From Pseudothauera nasutitermitis (GTDB taxonomy: Bacteria; Pseudomonadota; Gammaproteobacteria; Burkholderiales; Rhodocyclaceae), in NCBI RefSeq assembly GCF_004801295.1, contig NZ_SSOC01000006.1:248001-312000 (forward strand): 64,000 bases of DNA, given 5' to 3'. The first letter of the stretch is position 1; every line of letters begins with the position of its first letter. The translations under genes and the position numbers were made by a program. Positions 17,397 through 26,503 of the stretch are shown one piece after another. Under the pieces are notes generated by a model. That model was not told the DNA's origin and ran no database searches. It was given only the letters and a program-made list of their open reading frames with translations.

Positions 17397-19892
17397 ATGC
17401 AGCACGCTCACCCGTTCCCCGTCCGCCGCCCGCTTGCCAGCACGATCCGCCTGATGCTGTGCGGCGCCCTCCTGGCCGGCGGCGCCATCCAGGCGCCGGC
17501 CCAGGCCCAACCGGCCGGGTCCGCCGGCGGCGCCCAGGCCTCGGCCAGCCGCGCCTACGACATTCCCGCCGGCAGCCTGGACCAGGTGCTCGGCCATTTC
17601 GGCCGCGAAGCCGGCGTAATGATCGCCATCGACCCCGAACTCACCCAGGGCATCCGCAGTGGCGGACTGCGCGGCACGCACACCACCGCCTCCGGCCTCG
17701 CCGCCATCCTCGCTGTCCATCGGCTGGAGGCCGTTCCCGGCGCAGGCGGCGGCTACCGCTTGCGCCGCCTGCCGGCGGCGGCGGACACCAGGCTGGCGCC
17801 GGTCACGGTGACGGCCCAGGCCGAGCGCAGCGGCACCACGGAAGGCACCGGCAGCTACACCACCCGCAGCATGAGTACCGCCACCAAGCTGCCGCTGTCC
17901 ATCCGCGAAACGCCGCAGTCGGTCACGGTCATCACTTCACAGCGCATCGAGGACCAGGGGCTGACCTCGCTCAGCGACGTCGTGCAGGCCACGCCCGGCC
18001 TCACCGTGACCAAATGGGGCGGCGAGCGCTATCGCTTCACTTCGCGCGGCTTCCAGATCAACAATCTGATGGTCGACGGCATTCCGATCCAGTACGAGGA
18101 GGCCGCGCTGTCCACCGGCGCCATGTCGATGTACGACCGCGTCGAGGTCATGCGCGGCGCGGCCGGGCTGATGGAGGGCGAGGGCACGCCGGGCGGCTCG
18201 ATCAACCTGATGCGCAAGCGTCCGACCCGGGAATTCCAGGGCTCGCTGACCGGCAGCGCCGGCAGCTGGGACAACTACCTCGGCTCCCTCGACGTCGGCG
18301 GCCCGATCAACGAGGCCGGCACCCTGCGCGGCCGCGCCGTGGTCAGCTATCAGGACAAGCAATCCTTCATCGACGATTACGCGAACAAGCGCACGCTGGT
18401 GTACGGCATCCTCGAAGCCGATCTCACCCCCGCCACCACCGCGACGCTGGGCTTCTCCTACAGCAACGAGGACAACCCCGGCGCGGACTGGAACGGCATC
18501 GGCACCTGGCCGGACGGCAGCTTTCTGCCCATCTCCCGCTCCACGCGCATGAGTCCGAGCTGGTCCTACTGGGACAAGAAAAGCACAACGGTGTTTGCCG
18601 ATCTGGAACACCGGCTGGACAACGGCTGGAAGGCCAAGGTTGCGGTGAACGTGGTGGATAGCCGCATGGACATGCTCGGTACATTTCTCGGCGATACCGT
18701 CGTGGACAGCGCGGGCAACCCTTCCTTCACGCTGTATGGCGGGAGTACCGCCTATCGCTATGACCGCGAGCAGTACAGCATCGACGCTTATGCATCCGGT
18801 CCAGTGAATCTGTGGGGGCGCACACATGAATTGGCGATCGGTGCCAGTCACCGCAAGAGCACCTGGAAAGACGAAGGCGCACCGACCGATTTCACCTCGG
18901 TAAGCTTCAACCCGCTGAATTGGAACCCGCGTTCCGTCCCCAAGCCGACGATCACCGGCAGTTGGAGCCTATGGACCCGTGACGACGAACGGGAGCAGAC
19001 CGGCCTCTACGGGTCTGGCCGTTTCAAACTGTCCGATCCGCTGACCCTGATCGCCGGGGCACGCCTGGATTGGTACAAGCATACGATTGCCCAGCAGTGG
19101 GGCGGATACGCCTATGGCGCGACGGATTTCAACATCGACCATGAATTCACGCCGTATCTGGGCGCGGTTTACGATTTGAACGCGCAGCACTCGATCTATG
19201 CCAGCTGGACGCGCATCTTCAATCCGCAGAGTTATTACACAGCCAATGGCGGCCTGCTCGACCCGCAGACCGGCAGCAACTACGAGATCGGCATCAAGGG
19301 CGAGTACTTCGGCGGCCGCCTGAACGCCAGCGCCGCGATCTTCCAGATCGACCTGGAGAACCTGCCGGATGGTTTGCCCGTGTCCCAATGCGCGACCGGG
19401 TTGACCAGTTGCTATCGCTCGGCCGGCGAAGTGCGCAGCCGTGGCGTCGAGTTCGAGCTGAACGGCGAACTGGCGCCGGGCTGGCAGATGGCCGCCAGCT
19501 ACACCTATGCCTCGGCCAAGCGCCTGTCGGAGGCATCGGGTTACGATCCGATCGGCAGCCACAGCATCGGCAAGCGCTACGCGACCAACATCCCCCGCCA
19601 CCTGTTCAAGCTCGCCACCACGTATCGGCTGCCGGGCGACCTGAGCCGCTGGAAGGTGGGCGGTTCGCTGCATGCGCAGGACGATATCGCAAGCCCGTGG
19701 GGCGTGAAGCAGGGCGGCTATGCCATCGTCGGGCTGCATGCCAGCTACGCGCTCACCAGGCAACTGGACCTGAGCCTGAATATCAACAACCTGTTCGACC
19801 GCGAATACTATTCGACCATTGGCTCATACTCGGATGCCAACTTCTTCGGTGATCCGCGCAACTTCCTGCTGACGGCGAAGTACCGCTTCTAG
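17397..19892 (+). CDS. TonB-dependent siderophore receptor with N-terminal signalling domain
   Basis: An 831-residue outer-membrane receptor. After a signal peptide (to about residue 40) comes a secretin/TonB N-terminal (STN) signalling domain, ~45-120 (YDIPAGSLDQVLGHFGREAG). A TonB-box-like APVTVTAQ follows, then the plug (TPQSVTVITSQRIEDQGLTSL), then the barrel ending in the terminal Phe (LLTAKYRF) needed for BAM insertion. STN domains mark receptors that signal through FecR/FecI partners, which are encoded just upstream. An AAAGGA site precedes the ATG by 8 bp. The cognate ferric siderophore is unknown. Confidence 0.96.
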   Translation: MQHAHPFPVRRPLASTIRLMLCGALLAGGAIQAPAQAQPAGSAGGAQASASRAYDIPAGSLDQVLGHFGREAGVMIAIDPELTQGIRSGGLRGTHTTASGLAAILAVHRLEAVPGAGGGYRLRRLPAAADTRLAPVTVTAQAERSGTTEGTGSYTTRSMSTATKLPLSIRETPQSVTVITSQRIEDQGLTSLSDVVQATPGLTVTKWGGERYRFTSRGFQINNLMVDGIPIQYEEAALSTGAMSMYDRVEVMRGAAGLMEGEGTPGGSINLMRKRPTREFQGSLTGSAGSWDNYLGSLDVGGPINEAGTLRGRAVVSYQDKQSFIDDYANKRTLVYGILEADLTPATTATLGFSYSNEDNPGADWNGIGTWPDGSFLPISRSTRMSPSWSYWDKKSTTVFADLEHRLDNGWKAKVAVNVVDSRMDMLGTFLGDTVVDSAGNPSFTLYGGSTAYRYDREQYSIDAYASGPVNLWGRTHELAIGASHRKSTWKDEGAPTDFTSVSFNPLNWNPRSVPKPTITGSWSLWTRDDEREQTGLYGSGRFKLSDPLTLIAGARLDWYKHTIAQQWGGYAYGATDFNIDHEFTPYLGAVYDLNAQHSIYASWTRIFNPQSYYTANGGLLDPQTGSNYEIGIKGEYFGGRLNASAAIFQIDLENLPDGLPVSQCATGLTSCYRSAGEVRSRGVEFELNGELAPGWQMAASYTYASAKRLSEASGYDPIGSHSIGKRYATNIPRHLFKLATTYRLPGDLSRWKVGGSLHAQDDIASPWGVKQGGYAIVGLHASYALTRQLDLSLNINNLFDREYYSTIGSYSDANFFGDPRNFLLTAKYRF

Positions 19893-19902
19893 GCGCCATG
19901 CC

Positions 19903-19923
19903 GGGCGGCCTTAGCGGCCGCCC
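19903..19923. terminator. Hairpin after the TonB receptor gene
   Basis: An 8-bp perfect stem (gggcggcc / ggccgccc) with a ttagc loop lies between the receptor stop and the converging Rpn-like gene. No T tract follows on either strand. Confidence 0.45.
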
Positions 19924-19952
19924 GCATTGCACCGCCCCGGAGAACGGGGGCG

Positions 19953-20864
19953 TCAGTGCGCGCCGAACACGTCGTCCAGCGTGCGGGCGTCGAGGATGTT
20001 GTCGGCCCAGTGTTCCAGTTCGGCGGAACTGGCCTTTTGCAGGCGTTCGGTGACGGCCGGATCGAGCGGACCGAAGCGGCGGGCGAGTTGGCGGGAGAGC
20101 ACGGCGAGTTCGCCTTGCTGCATCCCCTGTTGCATGCCCTGCTGTCTGCCCTGGGTAAGCAAGCGTTCTGTCAATCCAGCCATTTTCCGGTTCTCCTGCG
20201 GGTAGCGTGCGGCGTACAGCCGCCGTTCATTATCGTCAAGGGCGCTGTAGATGTCGACGAAGTCCATGTATTTGAGGCGTTTTTCGACTTCCGGTTCAAG
20301 CGTCAGCAGGCCGCGGACGGCCTGGGCGTAGACCTCGATCTTCCTGTCCCTGGGCCAGTGCATGTTGGGCAGGTTGAGGCGGGCGACGAGGTTGCCGCTG
20401 TTCATGTGGGGGTGGGCCGGGATGTCGGCCAGAATGCAGGCGAGGTAGTCGAAGCGCAGGTAGGCGTGGCGTTCGCTGCCCAGTTCCAGCGAGCGGGGAA
20501 TGCGCCGGCTGCCGCGCAGGAAGATGACCACCGGCACCACGCGCGCGGTCTTGCACAGTTCAGCCAGCGTGGCGGTGTAGGACACCAGCCGGTGGATGGA
20601 AAAGCGCGCCGGATCGCTTTCTTCTTCCAGCACGAAGAGCAGGGCTTCCCGGCGGCCGTCGGGCCATTCCACCAGCAGGGGCACGTCGAGTTCGTGGAAG
20701 CGGTCGCCGAGGCGGTTTTTCAGCTGTTCCTGGCGGATGGGCGTGATGAGCACCGCGTCGTCGAGGTCCCGCGCTTCTTCAGGGGCGAAGAATTCCAGCG
20801 CCTGGCGCGGGTAGTCGAGGATGAGGTTCTTGAAGTTCTGGTCGTGGCTGACGGGGGCGGACAT
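19953..20864 (-). CDS. Rpn/PD-(D/E)XK-type protein with C-terminal DUF4351
   Basis: A 303-residue protein. The N-terminal ~200 residues resemble the YhgA/Rpn transposase-like nuclease family (HDQNFKNLILDYPRQALEFF, then LDVPLLVEWPDGRREALLFVLEEE, consistent with a PD-(D/E)XK core). A Gln/Gly-rich linker follows (GRQQGMQQGMQQGE, ~245-260), then a DUF4351-like helical tail (LARRFGPLDPAVTERLQKAS). Members are usually stand-alone, multi-copy and of unclear role. Rpn proteins have been tied to recombination and phage defence. No partner gene is evident here. Confidence 0.75.
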   Translation of the reverse strand: MSAPVSHDQNFKNLILDYPRQALEFFAPEEARDLDDAVLITPIRQEQLKNRLGDRFHELDVPLLVEWPDGRREALLFVLEEESDPARFSIHRLVSYTATLAELCKTARVVPVVIFLRGSRRIPRSLELGSERHAYLRFDYLACILADIPAHPHMNSGNLVARLNLPNMHWPRDRKIEVYAQAVRGLLTLEPEVEKRLKYMDFVDIYSALDDNERRLYAARYPQENRKMAGLTERLLTQGRQQGMQQGMQQGELAVLSRQLARRFGPLDPAVTERLQKASSAELEHWADNILDARTLDDVFGAH

Positions 20865-20943
20865 GTGGAGGTTCCGGCAATGATGATGGAATCATCATTC
20901 GCCGTCCGGATCATGTCAATATCATCGATGCTGCGGCGCTTGC

Positions 20944-21270
20944 CTACAGCCCCAGCCCCTTGCGCAGCAACAGCAGCACGGCCATGCCGCCGATGAAGGG
21001 CAGCCAGGGGTTGCGGAAGCGGGTGCAGGCCAGGATCACCACGATGGCGGCGGCCAGCTTGGGGTTGAAGGGTTCGAACCCGCCGTCGGCGAGCAGCACG
21101 TCCGGCGCCACCAGCGCGGCCAGCGCGGCGGCCGGGGCGTAGCGCAGCGCGCGCTGCAGGGGGGCCGGCAGGCGGGCGCGTTCGCCGGGGATGATGAAGC
21201 TGCCGCGGGTGAGGATGGTGGTGCTGCCGATGGCGGCCAGCGTCAGCCACAGCCAGAAGCCTTGGCTCAT
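20944..21270 (-). CDS. azlD: AzlD-type small subunit of a branched-chain amino-acid exporter
   Basis: A 108-residue membrane protein with about four spans. The family pattern TILTRGSFIIPGERARLPAPLQRALRYAPAA is recognisable in short pieces (for example RALRYAPAAAL), followed by a late hydrophobic KLAAAIVVILACTRFRN. Its ATG overlaps the azlC stop by 4 bp (ATGA), the standard azlCD arrangement. With AzlC it exports branched-chain or related amino acids across the inner membrane. Confidence 0.9.
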   Translation of the reverse strand: MSQGFWLWLTLAAIGSTTILTRGSFIIPGERARLPAPLQRALRYAPAAALAALVAPDVLLADGGFEPFNPKLAAAIVVILACTRFRNPWLPFIGGMAVLLLLRKGLGL

Positions 21271-21977
21271 GCCGGCCTCCCGCTGTTGCCTTGCCAGCGC
21301 TCGGCGGCGAAGCCCGCGGCGATGCCGGCCAGGATGCCGACGATCATGCCGAGCTTGAGCGGCAGGCCGCGCGCGAACACCGTGGCCAGACCGCCGACCA
21401 GCGCGGCGACCAGCATCGGGCGGGTGGCGCACATCGGCACCAGCATGACCATCAGCGCGATGGTGGCCATGAATTCCAGCGACCAGTCGCGCGGCAGGAT
21501 GCCGGCGCCGAACACGCCGACCGCGGTGAAGATCTGCCAGAGCAGCCAGCACCACAGCGACGGCGCCAGGAAACAGCCCCAGCGCCAGCGCGCATCGTCG
21601 GCGCGCAGCAGACGCTCGGAGAGCACGGCGAACACGCCATCCACCAGCAGATAGCTGGAGAACACGCGGCGCGGGCGCGAGGCGTCGGCGAAGGCCGGGG
21701 CGAGCGCGGCGGAGAAGATCACGAAGCGCAGGTTGAGCACCAGCGCGGTAAGCACCAGCAGCCACAGCGGCGCGCCCACGGCGATCAGCGGCAGGGTGCC
21801 GAGCTGGGCGGTGCCGGCGTACACCAGCAGGTTCATGCCCATGGCTTCGAGCGGGCTCAGGCCGATGGAGCGCATGGCCACGCCGGTGACCACGGCCCAG
21901 GGGATCAGGCCCACGGACAACGGCAAAAAGGCGCGGAAGCCTTCTGCGGCGCCGCGCTTGAAGGAATCGTCGAACAT
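21267..21977 (-). CDS. azlC: AzlC-type large subunit of a branched-chain amino-acid exporter
   Basis: A 236-residue inner-membrane protein with about seven spans. Family hallmarks include KRGAAEGFRAFLPLSVGLIPWAVV at the N-terminus and LLVYAGTAQLGTL in the second span pair. It is encoded immediately before, and overlapping, azlD. The pair has homologues that export valine, leucine, or toxic analogues. No adjacent regulator was recognised; the ~90-bp region before it faces the LON-like gene on the same strand. Confidence 0.92.
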   Translation of the reverse strand: MFDDSFKRGAAEGFRAFLPLSVGLIPWAVVTGVAMRSIGLSPLEAMGMNLLVYAGTAQLGTLPLIAVGAPLWLLVLTALVLNLRFVIFSAALAPAFADASRPRRVFSSYLLVDGVFAVLSERLLRADDARWRWGCFLAPSLWCWLLWQIFTAVGVFGAGILPRDWSLEFMATIALMVMLVPMCATRPMLVAALVGGLATVFARGLPLKLGMIVGILAGIAAGFAAERWQGNSGRPA

Positions 21978-22070
21978 CGGGATGGGAATCCTGCGGGTGT
22001 CGCGTCGGGGGCCGCGACCAGCCTTGGAGGATAGCAGTGCCGGCGGCCGGCGGAAATGCTCCCGTGGCGT

Positions 22071-22673
22071 TCAGCCGCGTCCGCCGAGCAGGCCGTGCTG
22101 GCGGAGGTATTGCTGGATGATCTCCAGCCGGCTGACCACGTCGTCGAGTTCCAGCAGGGCCTGGCGCGCGCGCGCCGGAATGGGCAGCAGCTCGGCGTAG
22201 CGCGCGCCCACCCAGGCGGCGTCGTCGAGGCGCAGCGGTTCGGGCAGCGGGTTGCCGACCTCGCCGGCGATGGCACCGAGCAGCGGCAGGATGTCGGCCT
22301 GCGCGTCGGGCACCGCCTGCGGCGGCGGTTCGTCCAGCCAGCGCACGGTGGCGGTGAGCAGGCCGTCGGCCTCGACCTCGTGGTCCTCGATGCGGAAGCG
22401 CCGGCGGCCGCGCGCGATGATGGACAGCACGCCCGGCTCGCCCATGTCCCAGTGCTCGATGACGGCCTCGGTGCCCACCGGATGCGGCACGGCGGGCTCG
22501 CCGACTTCCTTGCCGGCGGCGATCAGGCACACGCCGAAGGCCGACTGCTCGCGCAGGCAGCGCGCGCTCATGTCCATGTAGCGCGCCTCGAACACGCGCA
22601 GCGGCAGACGGCCCTCGGGGAACAGCACGGTGCCCAGCGGGAACAGCGGCAGGCGGGCGGTCTCAGCCGTCAT
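22071..22673 (-). CDS. LON peptidase substrate-binding-domain protein
   Basis: A 200-residue protein made only of the N-terminal LON domain (PUA-like): LPLFPLGTVLFPEGRLPLRVFEARY at the start, and RGRRRFRIEDHEV in the middle. No AAA or protease domain is present, which is normal for this widespread stand-alone family of unproven function. Its start lies inside the end of ubiX (11-bp overlap), so the two are translated from one transcript. Confidence 0.9.
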   Translation of the reverse strand: MTAETARLPLFPLGTVLFPEGRLPLRVFEARYMDMSARCLREQSAFGVCLIAAGKEVGEPAVPHPVGTEAVIEHWDMGEPGVLSIIARGRRRFRIEDHEVEADGLLTATVRWLDEPPPQAVPDAQADILPLLGAIAGEVGNPLPEPLRLDDAAWVGARYAELLPIPARARQALLELDDVVSRLEIIQQYLRQHGLLGGRG

Positions 22674-23283
22674 CGCGCGGCTCCTCCCCCCAGCGCGGCC
22701 CCAGGTCGTGCTGCACGCCGAGCTGGTCGAGGATGCGCGCGACGACGAAATCGACCAGATCGTCGATGCCGCGCGGGTGGTGGTAGAAGCCCGGATTGGG
22801 CGGCAGGATGACCACGCCCAGGCGCGCCAGGCGCAGCATGTTCTCCAGATGGATGGCGGAGAAGGGGGTTTCGCGCGGCACCAGGATCAGCTTGCGGCCT
22901 TCCTTGATGGCCACGTCGGCGGCGCGTTCCACCAGGCTGCCGGCCAGCCCGGCGGAGATCGCCGCCAGCGTGCCCATGGTGCACGGGCACACTACCATGG
23001 CGTCCGGCGGATTGGAGCCGGAGGCCGGCGGGGCGAACCATTCCTCGCGGCCGAACACGCGCAGGCGGCCGTCGGCGTCGTGGAAACGCTCGCGCAGCAC
23101 CGCCTGCACCTCGGCCGGGCGGGAGGGCAGGTCGAGGCCCATCTCCTGGCGGGCGACGATCTGCGCCACCTGCGAATACAGCAGCCACACCCGGTGGCCA
23201 CCGGCCAGCAGGCGGTCGATGAGCCGCAGGCCGTAGGGCATGCCGGAGGCGCCGGTGAGGGCGACGGCGATGGTCTGGGTCAT
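22663..23283 (-). CDS. ubiX: Flavin prenyltransferase UbiX
   Basis: A 206-residue flavoprotein that joins dimethylallyl phosphate to FMN, making the prenyl-FMN cofactor used by UbiD-type decarboxylases in ubiquinone synthesis and aromatic degradation. The start VALTGASGMPYGLRLIDRLL is the phosphate/FMN-binding motif. The VVCPCTMGTLAAISAGLAG and LVPRETPFSAIHLENMLRL segments are diagnostic. It overlaps the LON-like gene downstream. No ubiD is visible in the window, so the partner is encoded elsewhere. Confidence 0.95.
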   Translation of the reverse strand: MTQTIAVALTGASGMPYGLRLIDRLLAGGHRVWLLYSQVAQIVARQEMGLDLPSRPAEVQAVLRERFHDADGRLRVFGREEWFAPPASGSNPPDAMVVCPCTMGTLAAISAGLAGSLVERAADVAIKEGRKLILVPRETPFSAIHLENMLRLARLGVVILPPNPGFYHHPRGIDDLVDFVVARILDQLGVQHDLGPRWGEEPRDDG

Positions 23284-23365
23284 GGGTGTGCGCGGGCGGG
23301 GAACGGGGTGCTAGTGTTGCACGCCCGCCGCGTGAGGAAAAGCGGGCGCGTCGTGCCGGCGGCCC

Positions 23366-24526
23366 TCAGTGCAGATAGTCGGAAATCAGTTGCCAGCGCC
23401 CGTTGCGGATCTGCGCCAGACGGCCGCTGCGGTTGCCCAGGTGGTCGTCGGCACTGAAGCGGTAAACCGGCCCGCCGAAGATGTCCGGCCGGATCTGCAG
23501 GTTTTCCAGGGCGACGCGGAAGCCTTCCACGGTGAGTTCCGGGCCGGCGGCCTGCGCGGCCTGCACCAGCAGGTCGGCGGCGGTGTAGCCCATCACGCTC
23601 CATACGTTGGGCGCGGCGCCGAAGCGTTCGCGGTAGCGCGCCACCCAGGCCGCCAGTTCGGGCGTGGCGCCCTCGGCGTAGGGGTGGGGCAGCACCGACA
23701 CGCCGTACAGGCCCTCCACCGCCGGGCCGCCGAGCGCGTGGGTCTGCGCCGAGTAGCCGGACGCGGTGACCAGCATGTCCACCTCCCAGCCCAGCTTGCG
23801 TGCCTCGGTCATCGCCGCCACGGTCTCGCGTACCACGGTGGCGAGCACCACCAGGTCGCAACCGGCCGCGCGCAGGCGCGCGATCTGGCTGGAAAAGTCG
23901 GTGGCGCCGCGCTTGTAGCTGGTGCGTTCGGTGAGTCGCCTGCCTTGCCGCGCCAGCCCGGCCTCCACGCCCTTCATCACTTCCAGGCCGTAATCGTCGT
24001 CCTGGTAGAGCAGGCAGGTGCGCGAATACTCGTGGGTCTTCACCATGTAATCGGTGGCCGCCGCCATGTAGTCCTGATATGGCGCGTAGATCTGGAATTT
24101 CAGCGGGTGCAGCGGCAGGTAGGTGGCTTCGTGCGGCGAGAACGGGAACAGGTGCGGGCGGCCGGCCTCCACGATCATCGGCATGCTGGCCATGACCACC
24201 GGGGTGCCCATGTTGGACAGGAAGGCGAACACGCGGTCGCGCTGGATCAATTTGCGCGCGGCCAGTACCGCGCGCTTGGGATCGTAGCCGGCGTCCTCGA
24301 CGACCAGGCGCAGACGGCGGCCATGCACGCCGCCGCTGGCGTTGGCCTCCTCGAAGCGCATCAGCATGCCGTCGCGCACCGGTGCGCCGAGCATGGCGAT
24401 CGGCCCGGAGAGATCCTGGATGCTGCCGACGGTGATCTCGTCGTGGCTCACGCCGGGGGTTTCGGCGCCGGCGGCGAGCGGCAGCAGGGCGAACGCGGCG
24501 GCCAGGAGGATGCGGGAGTGGAGCAT
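23366..24526 (-). CDS. ABC substrate-binding protein, branched-chain amino-acid (LivK/Peripla_BP_6) type
   Basis: About 386 residues with a Sec signal (SRILLAAAFALLPLAAGAETP), then the ligand-binding fold beginning HDEITVGSIQDLSGPIAMLG. I choose the ATG at 24526 because a GAGG site lies 6 bp upstream; a longer frame begins at 24598. It collects a solute in the periplasm, perhaps an amino acid, aromatic acid or amide as in related proteins, and would deliver it to the LivM/LivH permeases encoded directly upstream in the same direction. No ATPase genes are adjacent. Confidence 0.9.
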   Translation of the reverse strand: MLHSRILLAAAFALLPLAAGAETPGVSHDEITVGSIQDLSGPIAMLGAPVRDGMLMRFEEANASGGVHGRRLRLVVEDAGYDPKRAVLAARKLIQRDRVFAFLSNMGTPVVMASMPMIVEAGRPHLFPFSPHEATYLPLHPLKFQIYAPYQDYMAAATDYMVKTHEYSRTCLLYQDDDYGLEVMKGVEAGLARQGRRLTERTSYKRGATDFSSQIARLRAAGCDLVVLATVVRETVAAMTEARKLGWEVDMLVTASGYSAQTHALGGPAVEGLYGVSVLPHPYAEGATPELAAWVARYRERFGAAPNVWSVMGYTAADLLVQAAQAAGPELTVEGFRVALENLQIRPDIFGGPVYRFSADDHLGNRSGRLAQIRNGRWQLISDYLH

Positions 24527-24622
24527 GGAAAACCTCGAACGCATGGCTACCACTGAAGGCGTAGCACCAAATACTTCATAAAGTATGGCTGGCGGCACGC
24601 TTTGCGCAACCCCGCGCCGGCA

Positions 24623-25564
24623 TCAGCGCTGTCCGGCGATGCCCTGCGGCCGCCACAGCACCACCGCCACCAGCACGCCGCCGAACAGCAGGGCTTCCAG
24701 GCCCGCGGTGCTGGCCAGCGCGTCGGGCAGCAGATCGCGGGCGAGCGCGATGAGCTGCGGAATGGCGACGATGACCAGCGCACCCCACAGCGCGCCGGCC
24801 AGGTGCCGCGCGCCGCCGATGAAGGCCAGCATGAGTAGTTCGAAGGACAGCATCAGGCCGAACTGCTCGGGGGTCAGGAAGCCGATCCAGTGGGCGTACA
24901 GCCCGCCGGCCAGGCCGGACAGCGCGCCACCGGCGACGAAGGCGGAGGTTTTCGCGCGGGCGGGGTCGATCGCGCAGGACTGGGCCGCCGCCTCGTCGGC
25001 GCGGATGGCCCGCCAGGCGCGCCCGAGCGCGGAATCCACCCAGTGTCGGCAGGCCAGCCAGGCCAGCGCAAGCACGAGCAGGCTGACCAGCGCCTCGCGC
25101 GCGGCGCTGTCCGCCGCCAGCGGGCCGACCGCGAAGGCCGGCACTGCCAGCCCGGCTGCGCCCCCGGTCAGCCCGTCCGCGCGTACCAGCAGTTCCTCGA
25201 TGATCAGCGCGAAGGCCAGCGTGCTCATGGCGAAGTACAGCCCGCCCAGCCGGCGTGCCGGCAGACTGGCCAGCCAGCCGCCGCCGGCGCCCAGCGCCAT
25301 GGCGAAGGGCAGGGCCAGCGGCGCCGGCACGCCCAGGCGCACGAGCAGGCACTGGGCGTAGGCGCCCAAGGCCATCAGCGCACCCTGGCCCAGCGAGATC
25401 TGCCCGGCTTGGCCGACGATCAGCACCACGCCCAGTCCGGCGATGGCGAAGGTGGCAACGAAGGCGAGCTGGCCGAGCGCGTAATCCGGCCCCATTGCCG
25501 CCAGTACCCCCAGCGCGGCGAGGGCCAGCGCGCTCCAGGCCACCCAGCGCAACGGCGTACGCAT
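24623..25564 (-). CDS. ABC permease, LivM type
   Basis: A 313-residue inner-membrane permease with about nine spans. The LivM features ALGVLAAMGPDYALGQLAF, then GQAGQISLGQGALMALGAYAQCLL and the late ARHLAGALWGALVIVAIPQ are visible. It starts one base inside the livH-type stop (TAATG), and its own stop is ~97 bp before the substrate-binding gene. Together with the next permease it forms the channel of a branched-chain-type importer. Confidence 0.92.
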   Translation of the reverse strand: MRTPLRWVAWSALALAALGVLAAMGPDYALGQLAFVATFAIAGLGVVLIVGQAGQISLGQGALMALGAYAQCLLVRLGVPAPLALPFAMALGAGGGWLASLPARRLGGLYFAMSTLAFALIIEELLVRADGLTGGAAGLAVPAFAVGPLAADSAAREALVSLLVLALAWLACRHWVDSALGRAWRAIRADEAAAQSCAIDPARAKTSAFVAGGALSGLAGGLYAHWIGFLTPEQFGLMLSFELLMLAFIGGARHLAGALWGALVIVAIPQLIALARDLLPDALASTAGLEALLFGGVLVAVVLWRPQGIAGQR

Positions 25565-26442
25565 TACCGCGCGCGCTCCCGCCCGGCCGCGCTGCCCAGG
25601 CCGTTGGGGAACAGCAGCAGCGCACCCATCAGCAGCAGGTAGGGCACCATGTCCTTGGCGCCTTCGGGCAGGGCCAGCCCGGCGAGCGCTTCGACCACGC
25701 CCAGGAACACACCGGCGGCCAGCGCGCCGGACAGGCTGCTCATGCCGCCCAGTACGGCGGCGGGGAAGGCCTTCAGGGCGATCAGCCCCATGTTCAGATG
25801 GATGAAGGTGATCGGCGCCAGCAGCAGCCCGGCGAAGGCCGCCAGCCCGGCGCCGAGCGCCCAGGCCAGGGTGTGCATGGCGGCCACCGGCACGCCGCTG
25901 AGCGCGGCGGCGCGCGGATCCTCGGAGCAGGCGCGCAGCGCCAGGCCGAGGCGTGTATGGCGGAAGAACAGGGCGAGCGCGCCGGCCACCAGCAAGGTTG
26001 CGCCGATCACCATCAGGTGCGCGGGCGCCAGTGCCAGTCCGCCGAGGCGCAGCGCTTCATCGGCGGGCTGGCCGAGGCGGTGCATGGAGTGGCTGGCGGC
26101 GGGTACGGCGGTGAGCGCGCCGCGCATCATCAGGCCAAGGCCGAAGGTGAGCAGCACAGCGGTGAGATGCGGTTGGCCGAGTGCGCGGCGCAGCACGCTG
26201 CGCTCCAGCCCGGCGCCAAGGCCGACCATCAGGCCGAGGCCGAGCGCAATGGCCAGCCACAGCGGCAGACCCACGCCGGCGTTGAGCGCCAGCACCGTGA
26301 AGGCGCCCAGCATCAGTAGGTCGCCCTGCATGAAGCTGATTGTTTCGGTGGCCTTGTAGATCAGCACGAAGGACAGCGCCACCAGCCCATAGACGCAGCC
26401 GATGGCGATGCCGCTGGTGAGAACCTGCAGGAAGGTGAGCAT
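25564..26442 (-). CDS. ABC permease, LivH type
   Basis: A 292-residue inner-membrane permease with about eight spans. Family hallmarks are QVLTSGIAIGCVYGLVALSFVLIYKATETISFMQGDLLMLGAF at the N-terminus (seen in pieces such as FMQGDLLMLG) and FPAAVLGGMSSLSGALAAG near the end. I start at ATG 26442 because the longer frame to 26634 lies over the 3' end of the neighbouring oxidoreductase gene. First gene of the livH-livM-binding protein set. Confidence 0.92.
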   Translation of the reverse strand: MLTFLQVLTSGIAIGCVYGLVALSFVLIYKATETISFMQGDLLMLGAFTVLALNAGVGLPLWLAIALGLGLMVGLGAGLERSVLRRALGQPHLTAVLLTFGLGLMMRGALTAVPAASHSMHRLGQPADEALRLGGLALAPAHLMVIGATLLVAGALALFFRHTRLGLALRACSEDPRAAALSGVPVAAMHTLAWALGAGLAAFAGLLLAPITFIHLNMGLIALKAFPAAVLGGMSSLSGALAAGVFLGVVEALAGLALPEGAKDMVPYLLLMGALLLFPNGLGSAAGRERAR

Positions 26443-26503
26443 GGGGCGCAAGGATAGCCGATCCGGCCGCCGGGCGGCGCCCCCGCCCCGTTCAGGTGTC
26501 TGC

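Noticed and set aside
20296..20556. Small antisense or alternative frame in the Rpn-like gene
   Set aside because: Shadow frame; no ribosome site and no conserved feature.
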